In this document: positions 29,110 to 38,924 of the stretch, piece after piece | Position numbering within the stretch: position 1 is the stretch's first letter | Layout of the letters: every line of letters begins with the position of its first letter | Origin: Saccharomycodes ludwigii | Taxonomy: Eukaryota; Ascomycota; Saccharomycetes; Saccharomycodales; Saccharomycodaceae | DNA length: 64,000 nt | NCBI RefSeq assembly: GCF_020623625.1 | Contig: NC_060205.1 | Coordinates: 1,047,501 to 1,111,500 of the forward strand | Direction: 5' to 3' | Translations under genes and position numbers: made by a program | The notes under the pieces: generated by a model | The model's input: only the letters and a program-made list of their open reading frames with translations | Database searches by the model: none | Told to the model about the DNA's origin: nothing

Positions 29110-31287
29110 TTAAAAAAAATCTGAAAATCCAGCCAAATTCATCATAGAAGATGGTCTTGGTGACAACTTTTTGGTACTTGAATCATCACTATTTTTATCA
29201 GAAAGATCTTCACAATTATCAGAAGATGTTTTATTTTCACCCTCTTTGTCACTATCATTTGAATTGGCATTAGTATGTGTATTGTCTGTGTTGGAATTCA
29301 CAACAAATCCCTTATGTTTCTTACTATTAACAGTAGATGTACTGCTAGGTCCATTCCCCATGCCAGCTAATGATCTTTTAGGCAATATAGTACTTTTCAA
29401 TATTTTTCTTTTCTGTTCTTCTTCATGAATCCCTTCTACAGAATCATCATATATTGATTCAAATTTATACTCTGGAGAAACAGAGGAAACCACAGAACCT
29501 TTATTATCTTTAATTGTAGTATTATAATTTCGCCCCTCAGATACATCTTTTGCCAAAGGACCTCCCGCTGAGGAAGGTTGTGAATCTGTAGTGGATGACA
29601 CACTGTTTTTGCGTGTGTTAGTGTTGTTTTTTGTATTTACGAATGTTTCTCTAGTACATAAGCGAATCCATCTTCTTCTTCTATAATTTCCCCTCTTAAA
29701 ATTGCTATTTTCGGTATTGCTACCATTGTATTCTGGAATATAATCATAAACCCACTTTTCTTCATCATCTATATCTATAAATTGTAAAATTAACTCTTCT
29801 TGAGCCCATTTTCTTACATCTAAATCTAAAGCCCAAGTAGAATCTTCTACCCAACGCCAATCTTCTGGTGGTTTAACATCATCTAATGATTCGGTGGCGC
29901 CAAAAGTCAACGCTTCGTTGGCCTCTGCCTCCTCTTCTTTTTCCTTTTCGTTATCAAAATCAGTTTCATTGTCTTGTTGTTGTTCCAGCAGCAGTTGTTC
30001 TACATTGGAATTAGTGTCAGCAGGCAGAACCCCACCAGCTTTTTGTGTTGCTGTTGCGGCACTGGGACTAGTATTATTTAAGGAAACCCTTCTAGAACCA
30101 CTATTTGAAGTAGTGTAATAGTAATCCTTCGAAACCCTTAGAAATTTAATAAGATTTATCTCATTTATTCTCAAATCTGAAAGCGGAGAATAGTCATCAC
30201 TACAAAAGCCTACAACTTGCCAAATTTTCAAGGATTTGTTAAATTTCTGTATCTCAAAAATACCCGCCAATTTCAATTCTCTATTTGCATTAAGATATAA
30301 GTCGTATTCTTGTAATATTCTATTTTCAAATTGATTACTTAAAGTTACCCATCTTAACCTAGTTTCTTCACTGCTCAATTGGTTTAAAAAGTCATCTCTA
30401 TAGTGTGGGTGCATTAGTATAGTAAAAATCCAAACAAAACCTATTAGAAAAATCTTAATTAGGCTGGTAACAAACACCGGAGCCAACAAATACTTCATAA
30501 AAAGACAATTAAAGCAACCGATTATAAACAAAATAATAAACATTGTGGCAGAAATCGGATCATCGACGAAATACGCAAATTTATTCAATATTTTATTTAC
30601 AACATCAAAAACAACAACATACAAAGCCATATCATTTTGTAGATCTGTCAAATTTAATAAAAATTCCTTGCTTAGTTCGGGTACTGGTTTAACAATTGTA
30701 GGTTCGATAATATTTGGGCCTCTTATGGTTGGTTCTGGGTTGTTTATAATAAAAGGTGGGTCAATTGCAGTTGGTTTGTGGATTTTTAAGTATGCAGGAA
30801 CCATTATTCCAAATAGTATATAAAAAATGGGGAGACTTGTTAGGGCGGGAATAGGTTTTAATATTATAAATGTTATAATGAATAATATGGTTAAGGTGTA
30901 ACATGGATTTGACCATTTGAAAATCTTTATGATTTCATCGAGTAACATAAAGGGGACACTTAGCCTAGAATTTAAATTTATAAAATTTTTACTCATGATT
31001 TGAACGCTTAGTCCCGGTCGATTTTTGGCCTCATTAATTCTATAGTCAAAGGAAGTTAAATCGCACAAATAAGAGTTTTCTTTGGAAGTGGGGAATGATG
31101 ATAATAATGTGGAAGATGAAGCCGATGGCAATGCCATGTAAATCATTTTTTCGATCAAAGTGTCAGTAAATAACTTTTGAGTTGAACCAAAGGCACTCGA
31201 AAAGGTATTACCGTTGTGATTGTTATTTGTAGCAGATGGCCCATTATCATTATTATGGCTACTGCTACTGTCCCATAAGAAACTCAT
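29110..31287 (-). CDS. PEX29: Pex29-like peroxisomal membrane protein (Pex24/DysF family)
   Basis: 725 residues, against 554 in S. cerevisiae Pex29. The family controls peroxisome size and number at ER-peroxisome contacts. An N-terminal region leads to a Pex24-type membrane domain: hydrophobic segments at about 126-165 and again at about 245-295. It then has dysferlin-like halves, LRWVTLSNQFENRILQEYDLYLN and the typical WRWVEDSTWALDLD with RRRRWIRLCTRETFV. The region between the halves and the C-terminal tail are expanded by Ser/Asn/Glu-rich sequence. Paralogues Pex28 and Pex29 are hard to separate by eye; location next to SNM1 (YDR478W-YDR479C in S. cerevisiae) decides for PEX29. Confidence 0.88.
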   Translation of the reverse strand: MSFLWDSSSSHNNDNGPSATNNNHNGNTFSSAFGSTQKLFTDTLIEKMIYMALPSASSSTLLSSFPTSKENSYLCDLTSFDYRINEAKNRPGLSVQIMSKNFINLNSRLSVPFMLLDEIIKIFKWSNPCYTLTILFIITFIILKPIPALTSLPIFYILFGIMVPAYLKIHKPTAIDPPFIINNPEPTIRGPNIIEPTIVKPVPELSKEFLLNLTDLQNDMALYVVVFDVVNKILNKFAYFVDDPISATMFIILFIIGCFNCLFMKYLLAPVFVTSLIKIFLIGFVWIFTILMHPHYRDDFLNQLSSEETRLRWVTLSNQFENRILQEYDLYLNANRELKLAGIFEIQKFNKSLKIWQVVGFCSDDYSPLSDLRINEINLIKFLRVSKDYYYTTSNSGSRRVSLNNTSPSAATATQKAGGVLPADTNSNVEQLLLEQQQDNETDFDNEKEKEEEAEANEALTFGATESLDDVKPPEDWRWVEDSTWALDLDVRKWAQEELILQFIDIDDEEKWVYDYIPEYNGSNTENSNFKRGNYRRRRWIRLCTRETFVNTKNNTNTRKNSVSSTTDSQPSSAGGPLAKDVSEGRNYNTTIKDNKGSVVSSVSPEYKFESIYDDSVEGIHEEEQKRKILKSTILPKRSLAGMGNGPSSTSTVNSKKHKGFVVNSNTDNTHTNANSNDSDKEGENKTSSDNCEDLSDKNSDDSSTKKLSPRPSSMMNLAGFSDFF

Positions 31288-31863
31288 TTTTTTTTTTTTT
31301 TTCCTGTTTTCTTGTCTCCTAATTGATTCTCTATAGATAATGTTTTCCTTGTCCTTTTACCCAAATATGGGGAGTAATAGAAGATAAATTAAATTAAATT
31401 AAATTAAATTAAAAAAAGAAAGAAGGGAATACAAAAAAAGAAGACAAGAGTGTCGTTATAAAGCAATCAAGCATAATTGAGAAAAGACAAGAAAAAAAGC
31501 AAAAAAAAAAAAAAAAGCAAAAAAAATTGACCCTTATTACTACATCTATTTACAATATAATATATTTGTATATATGCATGATTTGTTGGCATGTGAAATA
31601 ATAATATTTAAAATTTTCACGTTTCAAAATGTGCGGTTGGTTTTCGCACTTCGGACATTCTGGCAACTTGGAATCTTTTATTTTTTTTTCACTTTTTCCA
31701 ATCAATTTACATTTGCCCCATTAAATTTCAACTTTTATTACCAATAAACATAGTTGTAGAAAACATTTTATGAATAAAATCTTAAGTTTTAAATTATAAG
31801 CTAATGAAAAAAAAAAAAAAAAAAAAAAAAAAGAAATGAATATCTTTAAAGATATATAATCAT
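31288..31863. other. divergent promoter region, PEX29 / BUB3
   Basis: It holds an (AAATT)n repeat (31385-31415), a GTCCGA-type motif in reverse (31651-31656, about 210 nt from BUB3) and an inverted GTGCG/CGCAC pair (about 31631-31648). A-rich leader before BUB3. Confidence 0.55.
31385..31415. repeat. (AAATT)n microsatellite
   Basis: About six AAATT units between PEX29 and BUB3. Confidence 0.8.
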
Positions 31864-33000
31864 ATGTTCCAAGTTATCGATGAACAAGACGATATAGTAT
31901 CTTCTCTAAATGTACATACTAATAACAATAAAACTATAATAACTACCACCAATTGGAAGGGAGAATTGAGACTCTATGATGCAGATAATAGTAACACAAC
32001 TACCACCTCTACTAATAAACCATATCTTATAGACAATTTACAATTTAAATATCCTTTGTTATCGTGTGATCCTATAACTGCATACAAATATTATCTAGGT
32101 GATGTTCAAGGCAATATCATACATTTAGACTACAATTATGATACCCCTGTAGTTAACACAATAACCAAGAATAAAAATGCAGTAACATCCGATAAAGCTT
32201 TAGGTATTTGTAGTATTAAAAACGATCCTCGTTTATCCTTACTTATAACGAGTTCATGGAATGGTGTGATTAATCTCATTGATTATAGAACAGATTTAGT
32301 TGAAAATTCCTTACAACTTACACTTGATAGCAACAGTACAAATAATCAAATACAAAAACAATGTAAGATATTCAATATGGACTACAATTCGAATAGTAAT
32401 TTACTAGTTTCAACAATAACCAATAACCTAGTTGATATACGAGATATTAGAAAATTAGATACACCCTATCAGTTGAGAGAAAGTGGCTTGAGAGATCAGG
32501 TACGAGATCTGAAAATAATGCCAAATGGCTCAGGGTTTGCACAAAGTTCAATGGCTGGTAGGGTGGCTATTGAATATTTCAATAATAATGATAATTGTAA
32601 ACTGAAATATGGTTTTAGATGCCACAGAATTAATTTAAAAGACATGGATTTTGTGTATCCTGTTAACTCCATCTGTTTTGGTGGAGTAGGTACAGCGAAT
32701 AGCACACCTCATGGCAATAATATTTTATATACAGGTGGAAGCGATGGCGTTGTTAATAAATGGGATTACATTAAAAAAAAAAAATTGAAAACGTTCAAGA
32801 ATTTCAATATAGCCAATACAGACAATGAAAATAATATTCAAGTCAATAATGACAACCAAAGTGTTGTCAAATTGGCCTGTAATGAAAAGTTTTTAGTTGT
32901 AGCCACGTCAGATGATTCTTATAAAACATATCCATCCATTATACCAAATGAAGATGGTTTGTTTTTGAGTAAAAGCAAAATCTACATGCATCACATTTAA
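31864..33000 (+). CDS. BUB3: Bub3, spindle checkpoint WD40 protein
   Basis: Kinetochore WD40 propeller that binds Bub1/Mad3 and phosphorylated Spc105 to run the spindle assembly checkpoint. 378 residues, against 341. Matching pieces are the blade near residue 30 (TTNWKGELRLYD), FKYPLLSCD, YLGDVQGNIIHLD, LGICSIKND, SSWNGVINLIDYR, GLRDQVRDLKIMPNG, MAGRVAIEYF, the hallmark FRCHRINLKDMDFVYPVNSI and LYTGGSDGVVNKWD. The insertions are short Asn/Thr runs. STI1 follows two genes downstream, as YOR026W-YOR027W, with RKM4 between. Confidence 0.96.
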   Translation: MFQVIDEQDDIVSSLNVHTNNNKTIITTTNWKGELRLYDADNSNTTTTSTNKPYLIDNLQFKYPLLSCDPITAYKYYLGDVQGNIIHLDYNYDTPVVNTITKNKNAVTSDKALGICSIKNDPRLSLLITSSWNGVINLIDYRTDLVENSLQLTLDSNSTNNQIQKQCKIFNMDYNSNSNLLVSTITNNLVDIRDIRKLDTPYQLRESGLRDQVRDLKIMPNGSGFAQSSMAGRVAIEYFNNNDNCKLKYGFRCHRINLKDMDFVYPVNSICFGGVGTANSTPHGNNILYTGGSDGVVNKWDYIKKKKLKTFKNFNIANTDNENNIQVNNDNQSVVKLACNEKFLVVATSDDSYKTYPSIIPNEDGLFLSKSKIYMHHI

Positions 33001-33025
33001 AAAGTCATATATTTATATGTTTATA

Positions 33026-34624
33026 CTAGCATTTTTTATACCTTTTATTATTGTTATTGTTTCCCCTAACATCGCTATTATTCAATCTCTTATTTTTCCT
33101 TTTGGAGTTTAATTCCCCAATATAATCCACATCAGTTAAAATTTGCTTTCCAATCTCTAAATTATTGAAACAATTTTTAATTGAATTAACCTCGCTTTGT
33201 AACACACAATCTGCCATATGCTCTCGTAAAACTTGTAACATGTTGTCACTACTAATACTATCGTTTAATTCTCTAAAGGCATGGTTTGGATATTCTTTTA
33301 ATCTATCATCAAAAATCAATTTTACATTTATTATACAAGTCCCACTGAGCATATTCTTGTTATTATACAATTTAATGATTCTTTTCAATACACTTCCTAA
33401 TTCACCAATGGTATTACTTGATATTTGCACAAAATCCTGATAATTTTCGCATACAACTGTCAATAATTGTACTAAACATAGAAATTCATCCATAATTTCC
33501 CCGTTAATATAACAATCATAACTCTCCATAACAATCGTTTCATCCTCCAAAATATTTGATACAATATATTCATTATCACTTAATAATTGTAATATAATAT
33601 CTATAAATGTGGAATCATTTTTATTACTGAAATACTTGGATTGAAAAAATTTTTTAATGTTAATTAATGGAACTTCACCAAAATCGTACTTAGAACCTTG
33701 CCATTCAACGTAACCATATCTTCTTAATAGCTCAGAATTGGGATAATCGCCATATGTATTGTAGATCTGTTCATTTTTAGCTATAGGTTTAATAGAACAC
33801 ATTATTAAATGAGTGTCTGAATATAACAAATTGGCATTACAACGATGAGTATCTGCATTTAACAAGTCAGCTAAAATAACCATGCTTTTATGATATCCAA
33901 TATTTTCTTCATCTTCTTCGTCTTCTTCGTCTTCTTCTTTTCCTTGTTCATTTGAATTTTGACTCTGCGTGGGAACTGGTAGCTCTACATCAAATGAATA
34001 AGACATGACTAGAGATGCTATATATAAAAATTCATTCCAGTTGAAATCAACATTTAAAATTTGTAAATCGTTTTGTAAAATGTTTACAATATTGCTGTAC
34101 AATTCTAGAGATTGTTTTTTACCAAGTCTGGTCAAAACCAAAGAAGGTTTTAAGTTGTATAATTCTTCATCGCTCCAGTACATTAAATTATTGATAAATA
34201 TGTCCCCGCTAGTATCATTGTCTAATTGCGGCAAGATCTGGAAATAGTTATACCAAAAACTTGAATCCCCCTTAACTTTTATCTCGTAGAAAATAGTTAA
34301 AATCAAAGTTTCCCATTGTCCAAAGATTCCTGTATTATTTAGGAAATCATCTTTGGTTGATGCTTTAATGCTGACGTTGTTGGCCAAATACTCTTTATAT
34401 AATGAGCCTGTTTCCACATTTAAAATAGAAGACCTAGGTATCTTAAAAAGTTGTTCATTCTGTTGAATATCTTCAACAGCTGTTAAACAAAAACCTTGGG
34501 CAAAATGTCTTCGATCTTGTACGGTTATTTTGGGAGAAACTTCGACGCTGGCATGGCTGATTAGCCATGAAAAGAAATTGTTTGTTTTTTGAATAAAAGG
34601 ATCAGTGTTGTGATTTATAGTCAT
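33026..34624 (-). CDS. RKM4: Rkm4, SET-domain ribosomal lysine methyltransferase
   Basis: SET-domain enzyme that monomethylates Rpl42 (Lys55) in S. cerevisiae. 532 residues from the ATG at 34624, against 494. The open frame extends 11 codons upstream, but only to a TTG, so the first ATG is taken. Family blocks: FFSWLISHASVEVSPKI, GQWETLILTIFYE, WSDEELYNLKPSLVLTRLGK, MSYSFDVELP, LADLLNADTHRCNANL (SET) and TYGDYPNSELLRRYGYVEW with YDFGEVPL (SET plus substrate-binding part). An acidic insertion lies before the DLLNAD block. HSP78, its neighbour in S. cerevisiae (YDR257C-YDR258C), is at 40317-42761 here, with STI1, SFH1 and TAD3 between. Confidence 0.93.
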   Translation of the reverse strand: MTINHNTDPFIQKTNNFFSWLISHASVEVSPKITVQDRRHFAQGFCLTAVEDIQQNEQLFKIPRSSILNVETGSLYKEYLANNVSIKASTKDDFLNNTGIFGQWETLILTIFYEIKVKGDSSFWYNYFQILPQLDNDTSGDIFINNLMYWSDEELYNLKPSLVLTRLGKKQSLELYSNIVNILQNDLQILNVDFNWNEFLYIASLVMSYSFDVELPVPTQSQNSNEQGKEEDEEDEEDEENIGYHKSMVILADLLNADTHRCNANLLYSDTHLIMCSIKPIAKNEQIYNTYGDYPNSELLRRYGYVEWQGSKYDFGEVPLINIKKFFQSKYFSNKNDSTFIDIILQLLSDNEYIVSNILEDETIVMESYDCYINGEIMDEFLCLVQLLTVVCENYQDFVQISSNTIGELGSVLKRIIKLYNNKNMLSGTCIINVKLIFDDRLKEYPNHAFRELNDSISSDNMLQVLREHMADCVLQSEVNSIKNCFNNLEIGKQILTDVDYIGELNSKRKNKRLNNSDVRGNNNNNKRYKKC

Positions 34625-35115
34625 ATGTGTATGTGTGTACAGGTGGATGTTAAGCAATAGTTTTTTATTGATATTATTTTTTTAATATATTAAGTTATGG
34701 TAAGAATAATTTTTTCTTTTTTATTTTAGTTATTTTTTTTTTAAAAAGAAAAGAAAAGAAAAGAAAAGAAAGCAATTATTATTTTGTTACTCTGTTAGTA
34801 ATCCGTCTATTTTCGGATTAAATACAAGGATAGATAACCCGGAATAAAAAAAGGAAAATAGAATTTTCTAGCAATAAAATAAAATAAAATAAAATATCAC
34901 TTTGCCTCCACGCGCCCTTTAAAAAAATGTTTCGATTCTTTTCTTTTTAATTCTTTTTAATTTTTTTTTTTTTTTTCCCATTTTTTCCAATTTATGCTCA
35001 GTACAAATCAATAATATATATATATAAACAAGAGCATAAAGAATAAAAACAAAATATTAAGAAAAAAAAAGTAGAAAAAAAAAAAAAAAAAAAACAATAA
35101 TCAATTAAATAAAAA
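34625..35115. other. divergent promoter region, RKM4 / STI1
   Basis: Contains an (AAAAG)n stretch, a (TAAAA)n run, a short inverted pair AATCCG/CGGATT near 34800-34819 and a heat-shock-like element at 34861-34868. Poly-A leader directly before STI1. Confidence 0.55.
34861..34868 (+). promoter_or_regulatory. candidate heat shock element upstream of STI1
   Basis: GAA TT TTC is two perfect alternating Hsf1 half-units, followed at the right spacing by a G. It lies about 250 nt upstream of the STI1 start. STI1 is a known Hsf1 target in yeast. Two units alone are common by chance in AT-rich DNA. Confidence 0.35.
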
Positions 35116-36873
35116 ATGTCCACTGCTGATGAATATAAACAACAAGGTAATGCTTGTTTTACCAATAAAGATTACGAAGGTGCCATTGATTTTTTTACAA
35201 AAGCCATTTCTGCAAGTCCAGAACCAAATCACGTTTTATTTTCCAATAGATCTGCTTGTTACACCTCCTTGCAAAAGTTTTCACAAGCTTTAAAAGATGC
35301 CGAACAATGTGTAGAAATTAATCCTACTTGGGCCAAAGGTTATAATAGGGTGGGTGCTGCTCAATATGGTTTAGGCAATTTAGATGAAGCTGAAAAATGT
35401 TACAAAAAATGTTTAGAATTAGACGCCAACAACAAAATCGCTAAAGAGGGTTTAGAACAAGTTGAAAAAGTGCAAAAAAGTAGATTTGAAGAACCAGATT
35501 TAGGTATTGGTGCTATGTTTAAAGATCCTCAATTGATTGAAAAGTTGAGTAAAAATCCAAAAGTTGCCGAACTAATGAAAGATCCAAGTATGGTTGCTAA
35601 ATTGAAACAATTTCAAAGTAACCCAAGCGCTATGGGTCCTCAATTGTTAAGTGACCCCAAATTAATGCAGGTTCTTGCAGCAATGATGGGTGTTGATTTA
35701 AGTATGGGCAATGAATCTAATTCTTTACCAAAAGATGACTATCCTGGTGCTACTGGAAGTACTTCCACAGAAGAATCTAAAAATAAAGAAGAAGAAAAAA
35801 AACAAAAGCATGAATCGGAAAATGTGCAAGAAACTAAAAAGGAAGACATCCAAGAGCCAGAACCAGCCGCTGATCAAGATAAATCAAAGGCTGAGAATTT
35901 GAAAGCTGAAGGTAACAAACTATATAAACAAAAAAAATTTGATGAAGCCATTGCTTTATACGATCAAGCATGGGATACTTTCAAAGATGTTACATTTTTA
36001 AATAACAAAGCTGCTGCTGAATATGAAATGGGTGAATATGAAACTGCAATTTCAACTCTGACCAATGCTGTTGAACAAGCCAGAGAGTTAAGAACTGACT
36101 ACAAAATTGTTGCAAAATCATTTGCACGTATCGGTAACTCCTATTTGAAGTTGAACAATTTGCCAAAGGCCATTGAATTTTATCAAAAATCATTGACTGA
36201 ACACAGAACACCTGATGTTCTAAATAAATTGAGGTCCTGTGAGAAAGATTTGAAAAAACAGAAGGAATTGGAATATATTAATCCCGAAAAGGCTGAAGAA
36301 GCTCGTTTGCAAGGTAAAGATTATTTTGTCAAGTGTGACTGGCCTAAGGCTGTTGAAAGTTATACTGAGATGATCAAGAGAGCTCCGGAGGATCCAAGGG
36401 GTTATTCTAACAGAGCTGCCGCATTGGCCAAATTAATGTCCTTTCCAGAGTGTATTAAAGACTGTGATAGAGCTATTGAAAAAGACCCGGATTTTGTGAA
36501 GGCTTATATCAGAAAAGCTTCAGCTCAAATAGCAGTTAAAGAGTATGCTAGTGCCATTAAAACTCTAGATGAAGCAAGGGCTAGAGATACTAAAGTTAAT
36601 AATGGTTCCAGTGCCCACGAAATTGATCAATTGTATTACAAGGCTAATCAACAAAGATTCCAACCATCCAATCCAAACGAAACTCCAGAACAAGCTTATG
36701 CAAGAGCCATGAAAGATCCTGAGGTCGCTGCTATATTGCAAGATCCTGTCATGCAAAGTATTTTGAGTCAAAGTCAACAGAATCCAGCTGCCTTAAATGA
36801 GCATATGAAGAATCCAGAAATTTTTAAGAAAATCCAAACGCTAGTTGCTGCTGGCATTATTCGTACTAGGTAA
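35116..36873 (+). CDS. STI1: Sti1/Hop, Hsp70-Hsp90 co-chaperone
   Basis: Cytosolic adaptor that hands clients from Hsp70 to Hsp90 and blocks the Hsp90 ATPase. 585 residues, against 589. Order seen: TPR1 (about 1-115), a DP1/STI1 domain with repeated DPxL/M motifs (about 130-195), an acidic Lys/Glu linker, TPR2A and TPR2B (about 255-500) and DP2 ending in MKNPEIFKKIQTLVAAGIIRTR. All domains are intact. BUB3 is nearby, as in S. cerevisiae. The leader contains a long A run ending at the ATG. Confidence 0.98.
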   Translation: MSTADEYKQQGNACFTNKDYEGAIDFFTKAISASPEPNHVLFSNRSACYTSLQKFSQALKDAEQCVEINPTWAKGYNRVGAAQYGLGNLDEAEKCYKKCLELDANNKIAKEGLEQVEKVQKSRFEEPDLGIGAMFKDPQLIEKLSKNPKVAELMKDPSMVAKLKQFQSNPSAMGPQLLSDPKLMQVLAAMMGVDLSMGNESNSLPKDDYPGATGSTSTEESKNKEEEKKQKHESENVQETKKEDIQEPEPAADQDKSKAENLKAEGNKLYKQKKFDEAIALYDQAWDTFKDVTFLNNKAAAEYEMGEYETAISTLTNAVEQARELRTDYKIVAKSFARIGNSYLKLNNLPKAIEFYQKSLTEHRTPDVLNKLRSCEKDLKKQKELEYINPEKAEEARLQGKDYFVKCDWPKAVESYTEMIKRAPEDPRGYSNRAAALAKLMSFPECIKDCDRAIEKDPDFVKAYIRKASAQIAVKEYASAIKTLDEARARDTKVNNGSSAHEIDQLYYKANQQRFQPSNPNETPEQAYARAMKDPEVAAILQDPVMQSILSQSQQNPAALNEHMKNPEIFKKIQTLVAAGIIRTR

Positions 36874-37480
36874 ATTCCATAACTATTACTCCCTCTTTTA
36901 TTTTATAAAGCGTTAGGGTATGAAACCTTTTCTTTTTTTTTTTTTTTTTTTTCCCCCTCCCCCCCTTTTCAATCTCTTTTTTTTCTTTTGTATATAATAA
37001 CAAATATATGTATGTATGTATGTATGTATGTATATGTATTTTTTTTACAATGGCTAACTAATTATTCGTAATGCTTGGTGTGATATTGGTAATTAAGTTG
37101 GTTTAAGCAATCAGCTATTATGAAACATTCTAAAGATTCTCCTTTATCTTATTTTTTTTGTTGTTGTTGTTGATTGAATTCTCTTTAATAGTAAAAATGA
37201 TCTTATGGTGTTACCCAGCCCTTTGAAACCCGTCCCCCCTTTCGGACATAGTCTCGGACGTTATTTAATATATAAATTAAATATTTCTTGTGCTATGCTT
37301 TTTTATATGTAATAATTTTATTTTTTTTTGATATTTTTTCAATATTTTTTAAAACACGCCTTTTAATAGTGTCAAATACGCACTACCATTATAGATTATG
37401 TAACTCTTTGTTGAATATGAAGCAATAACAATCTATTTAGATCCATCTATAAGCAAAACTGATAGAAAAAAGAGACAAAA
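36874..37480. other. intergenic DNA between STI1 and SFH1
   Basis: T-rich 3' region of STI1, a (TATG)n repeat (37007-37034), then two GTCCGA-type motifs in reverse (37242-37247 and 37254-37259) about 230 nt from SFH1, next to a TTACCCAG string that resembles a Reb1 site. No gene. Confidence 0.55.
37007..37034. repeat. (TATG)n microsatellite
   Basis: About six to seven TATG units in the 3' region of STI1. Confidence 0.8.
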
Positions 37481-38806
37481 ATGAGCTTATTACCACAAGC
37501 TTTAATATCAAACTTTAGTAACAGAGTAACCGGCGGCCAAGAAAGTAATAACCAGCGTGATCATAATCATGATCCTGATTTAATTGGTCCTCCATTATTG
37601 ACCATTGTACAAACTACAAGGTCACATAAACGTGGAAAAGTTATTAATTATTCAGAAGATTTAATGCTAAGTGATATTATTATGGAAGAAGATGACGATG
37701 TAGATGACGATGACAACAACAACAATACTAACACTTTAAACATTTCCACGCTCAATAATCACAATGAAAATGATTCTTATCTAGATGATGAGACAGCACA
37801 TTCAAATAATACTAATCTTAAAAGAACATATCCCCCATTTCCAGACTTGGATATTCCCGTGGACAATACAAATTTTTTAAAATTTGCTAAAATAAGAGAA
37901 ACTTTCCGTAAGGGTAAATATTTTGAACCATATTCCACCGTAGTTGATTTTTCAAAGTTTGATCCCAAAAACAATAACAGTATATACAATAAATCAATAG
38001 ATGCGCAATACACTGCAGATAAAACGGATGTAAATGACAGCACAACTGTTAATAAAGAGAGTAATTGTAATTCTTCTGCCTTGGTGCCCATAAAATTAGA
38101 TTTTGAAACTGCTCAAGGATACAAGATTAATGACTTTTTCACTTGGAATTTAAATGACCCCTTGACACCAGAAGATTTTGTTAAAATATATCTAATCGAT
38201 TTGGGTGTAAGTCCGTCATCTTCAATAACAGTTTTCAACACCTTATATAATACCATTTTGAAAAGTATCGAATCCCAATTACAGGAATATGGACCATTAG
38301 CGCATGTAGTTTTACCCGAAATACATGTTGTTGTTAATTTAACCTGCCATATAGGCCAATCCTTCTTCGAGGACAATTTCCAATGGAATTTGGGTGGATC
38401 TACTGAAACGGGCACCGATGTTCACGGAGTATACAAAGATATTCCGTCTTCCTCCATAACACCAGAACAATATGCTGAAATTGTTGTTTCTGATTTGGGT
38501 TTGCAAAGGGAATTTGTAGGACTAATATCTTTTTCTCTACACGAAGTTATATTAAAATTAAAAAAAAGAATTTTGGAAGGTGGGATTAATGAAATTAATA
38601 GTCACCTATATAATGGTGCCGCTTTTGGTTACGTAGCTGGTGTTAGATTGGATGTCAATGGGCTAGGCAATAGTTGGTGCCCTAAAGTTGAAGTTTTAAC
38701 CGAATGGGAAATGGAAAAAAGAGAGATTGAAAAGGAAAGAAATTATAGAAGATTAAGTAGAAGAAGAAAGATGGTTGACGAACTGGAAACGTCGTTGAGA
38801 ATTTAA
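37481..38806 (+). CDS. SFH1: Sfh1, SNF5-domain subunit of RSC
   Basis: SNF5-family core subunit of the RSC chromatin remodeller. 441 residues, against 426. The N-terminal 190 residues are acidic and low-complexity with a conserved stretch LKFAKIRETFRKGKYFEPY. The SNF5 domain (about 205-420) shows two repeats, each with an acidic loop then a hydrophobic core: DFFTWNLNDPLTPEDFVKIY and DNFQWNLGGS with SITPEQYAEIVVSDLG. The length and N-terminus fit Sfh1 better than the 900-residue Snf5. TAD3 is the convergent neighbour; the two genes are a few genes apart in S. cerevisiae (YLR321C, YLR316C). Confidence 0.92.
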   Translation: MSLLPQALISNFSNRVTGGQESNNQRDHNHDPDLIGPPLLTIVQTTRSHKRGKVINYSEDLMLSDIIMEEDDDVDDDDNNNNTNTLNISTLNNHNENDSYLDDETAHSNNTNLKRTYPPFPDLDIPVDNTNFLKFAKIRETFRKGKYFEPYSTVVDFSKFDPKNNNSIYNKSIDAQYTADKTDVNDSTTVNKESNCNSSALVPIKLDFETAQGYKINDFFTWNLNDPLTPEDFVKIYLIDLGVSPSSSITVFNTLYNTILKSIESQLQEYGPLAHVVLPEIHVVVNLTCHIGQSFFEDNFQWNLGGSTETGTDVHGVYKDIPSSSITPEQYAEIVVSDLGLQREFVGLISFSLHEVILKLKKRILEGGINEINSHLYNGAAFGYVAGVRLDVNGLGNSWCPKVEVLTEWEMEKREIEKERNYRRLSRRRKMVDELETSLRI

Positions 38807-38924
38807 ATATATATATATAGATGTGCATATGTATATAACACGTTTATAATAAATTGTAGCTTGAACTGCAAGAAAAAAAAATTCTCCTACAAGTTTCTCG
38901 ATCTTGATGGAATGGCCGGTCAGT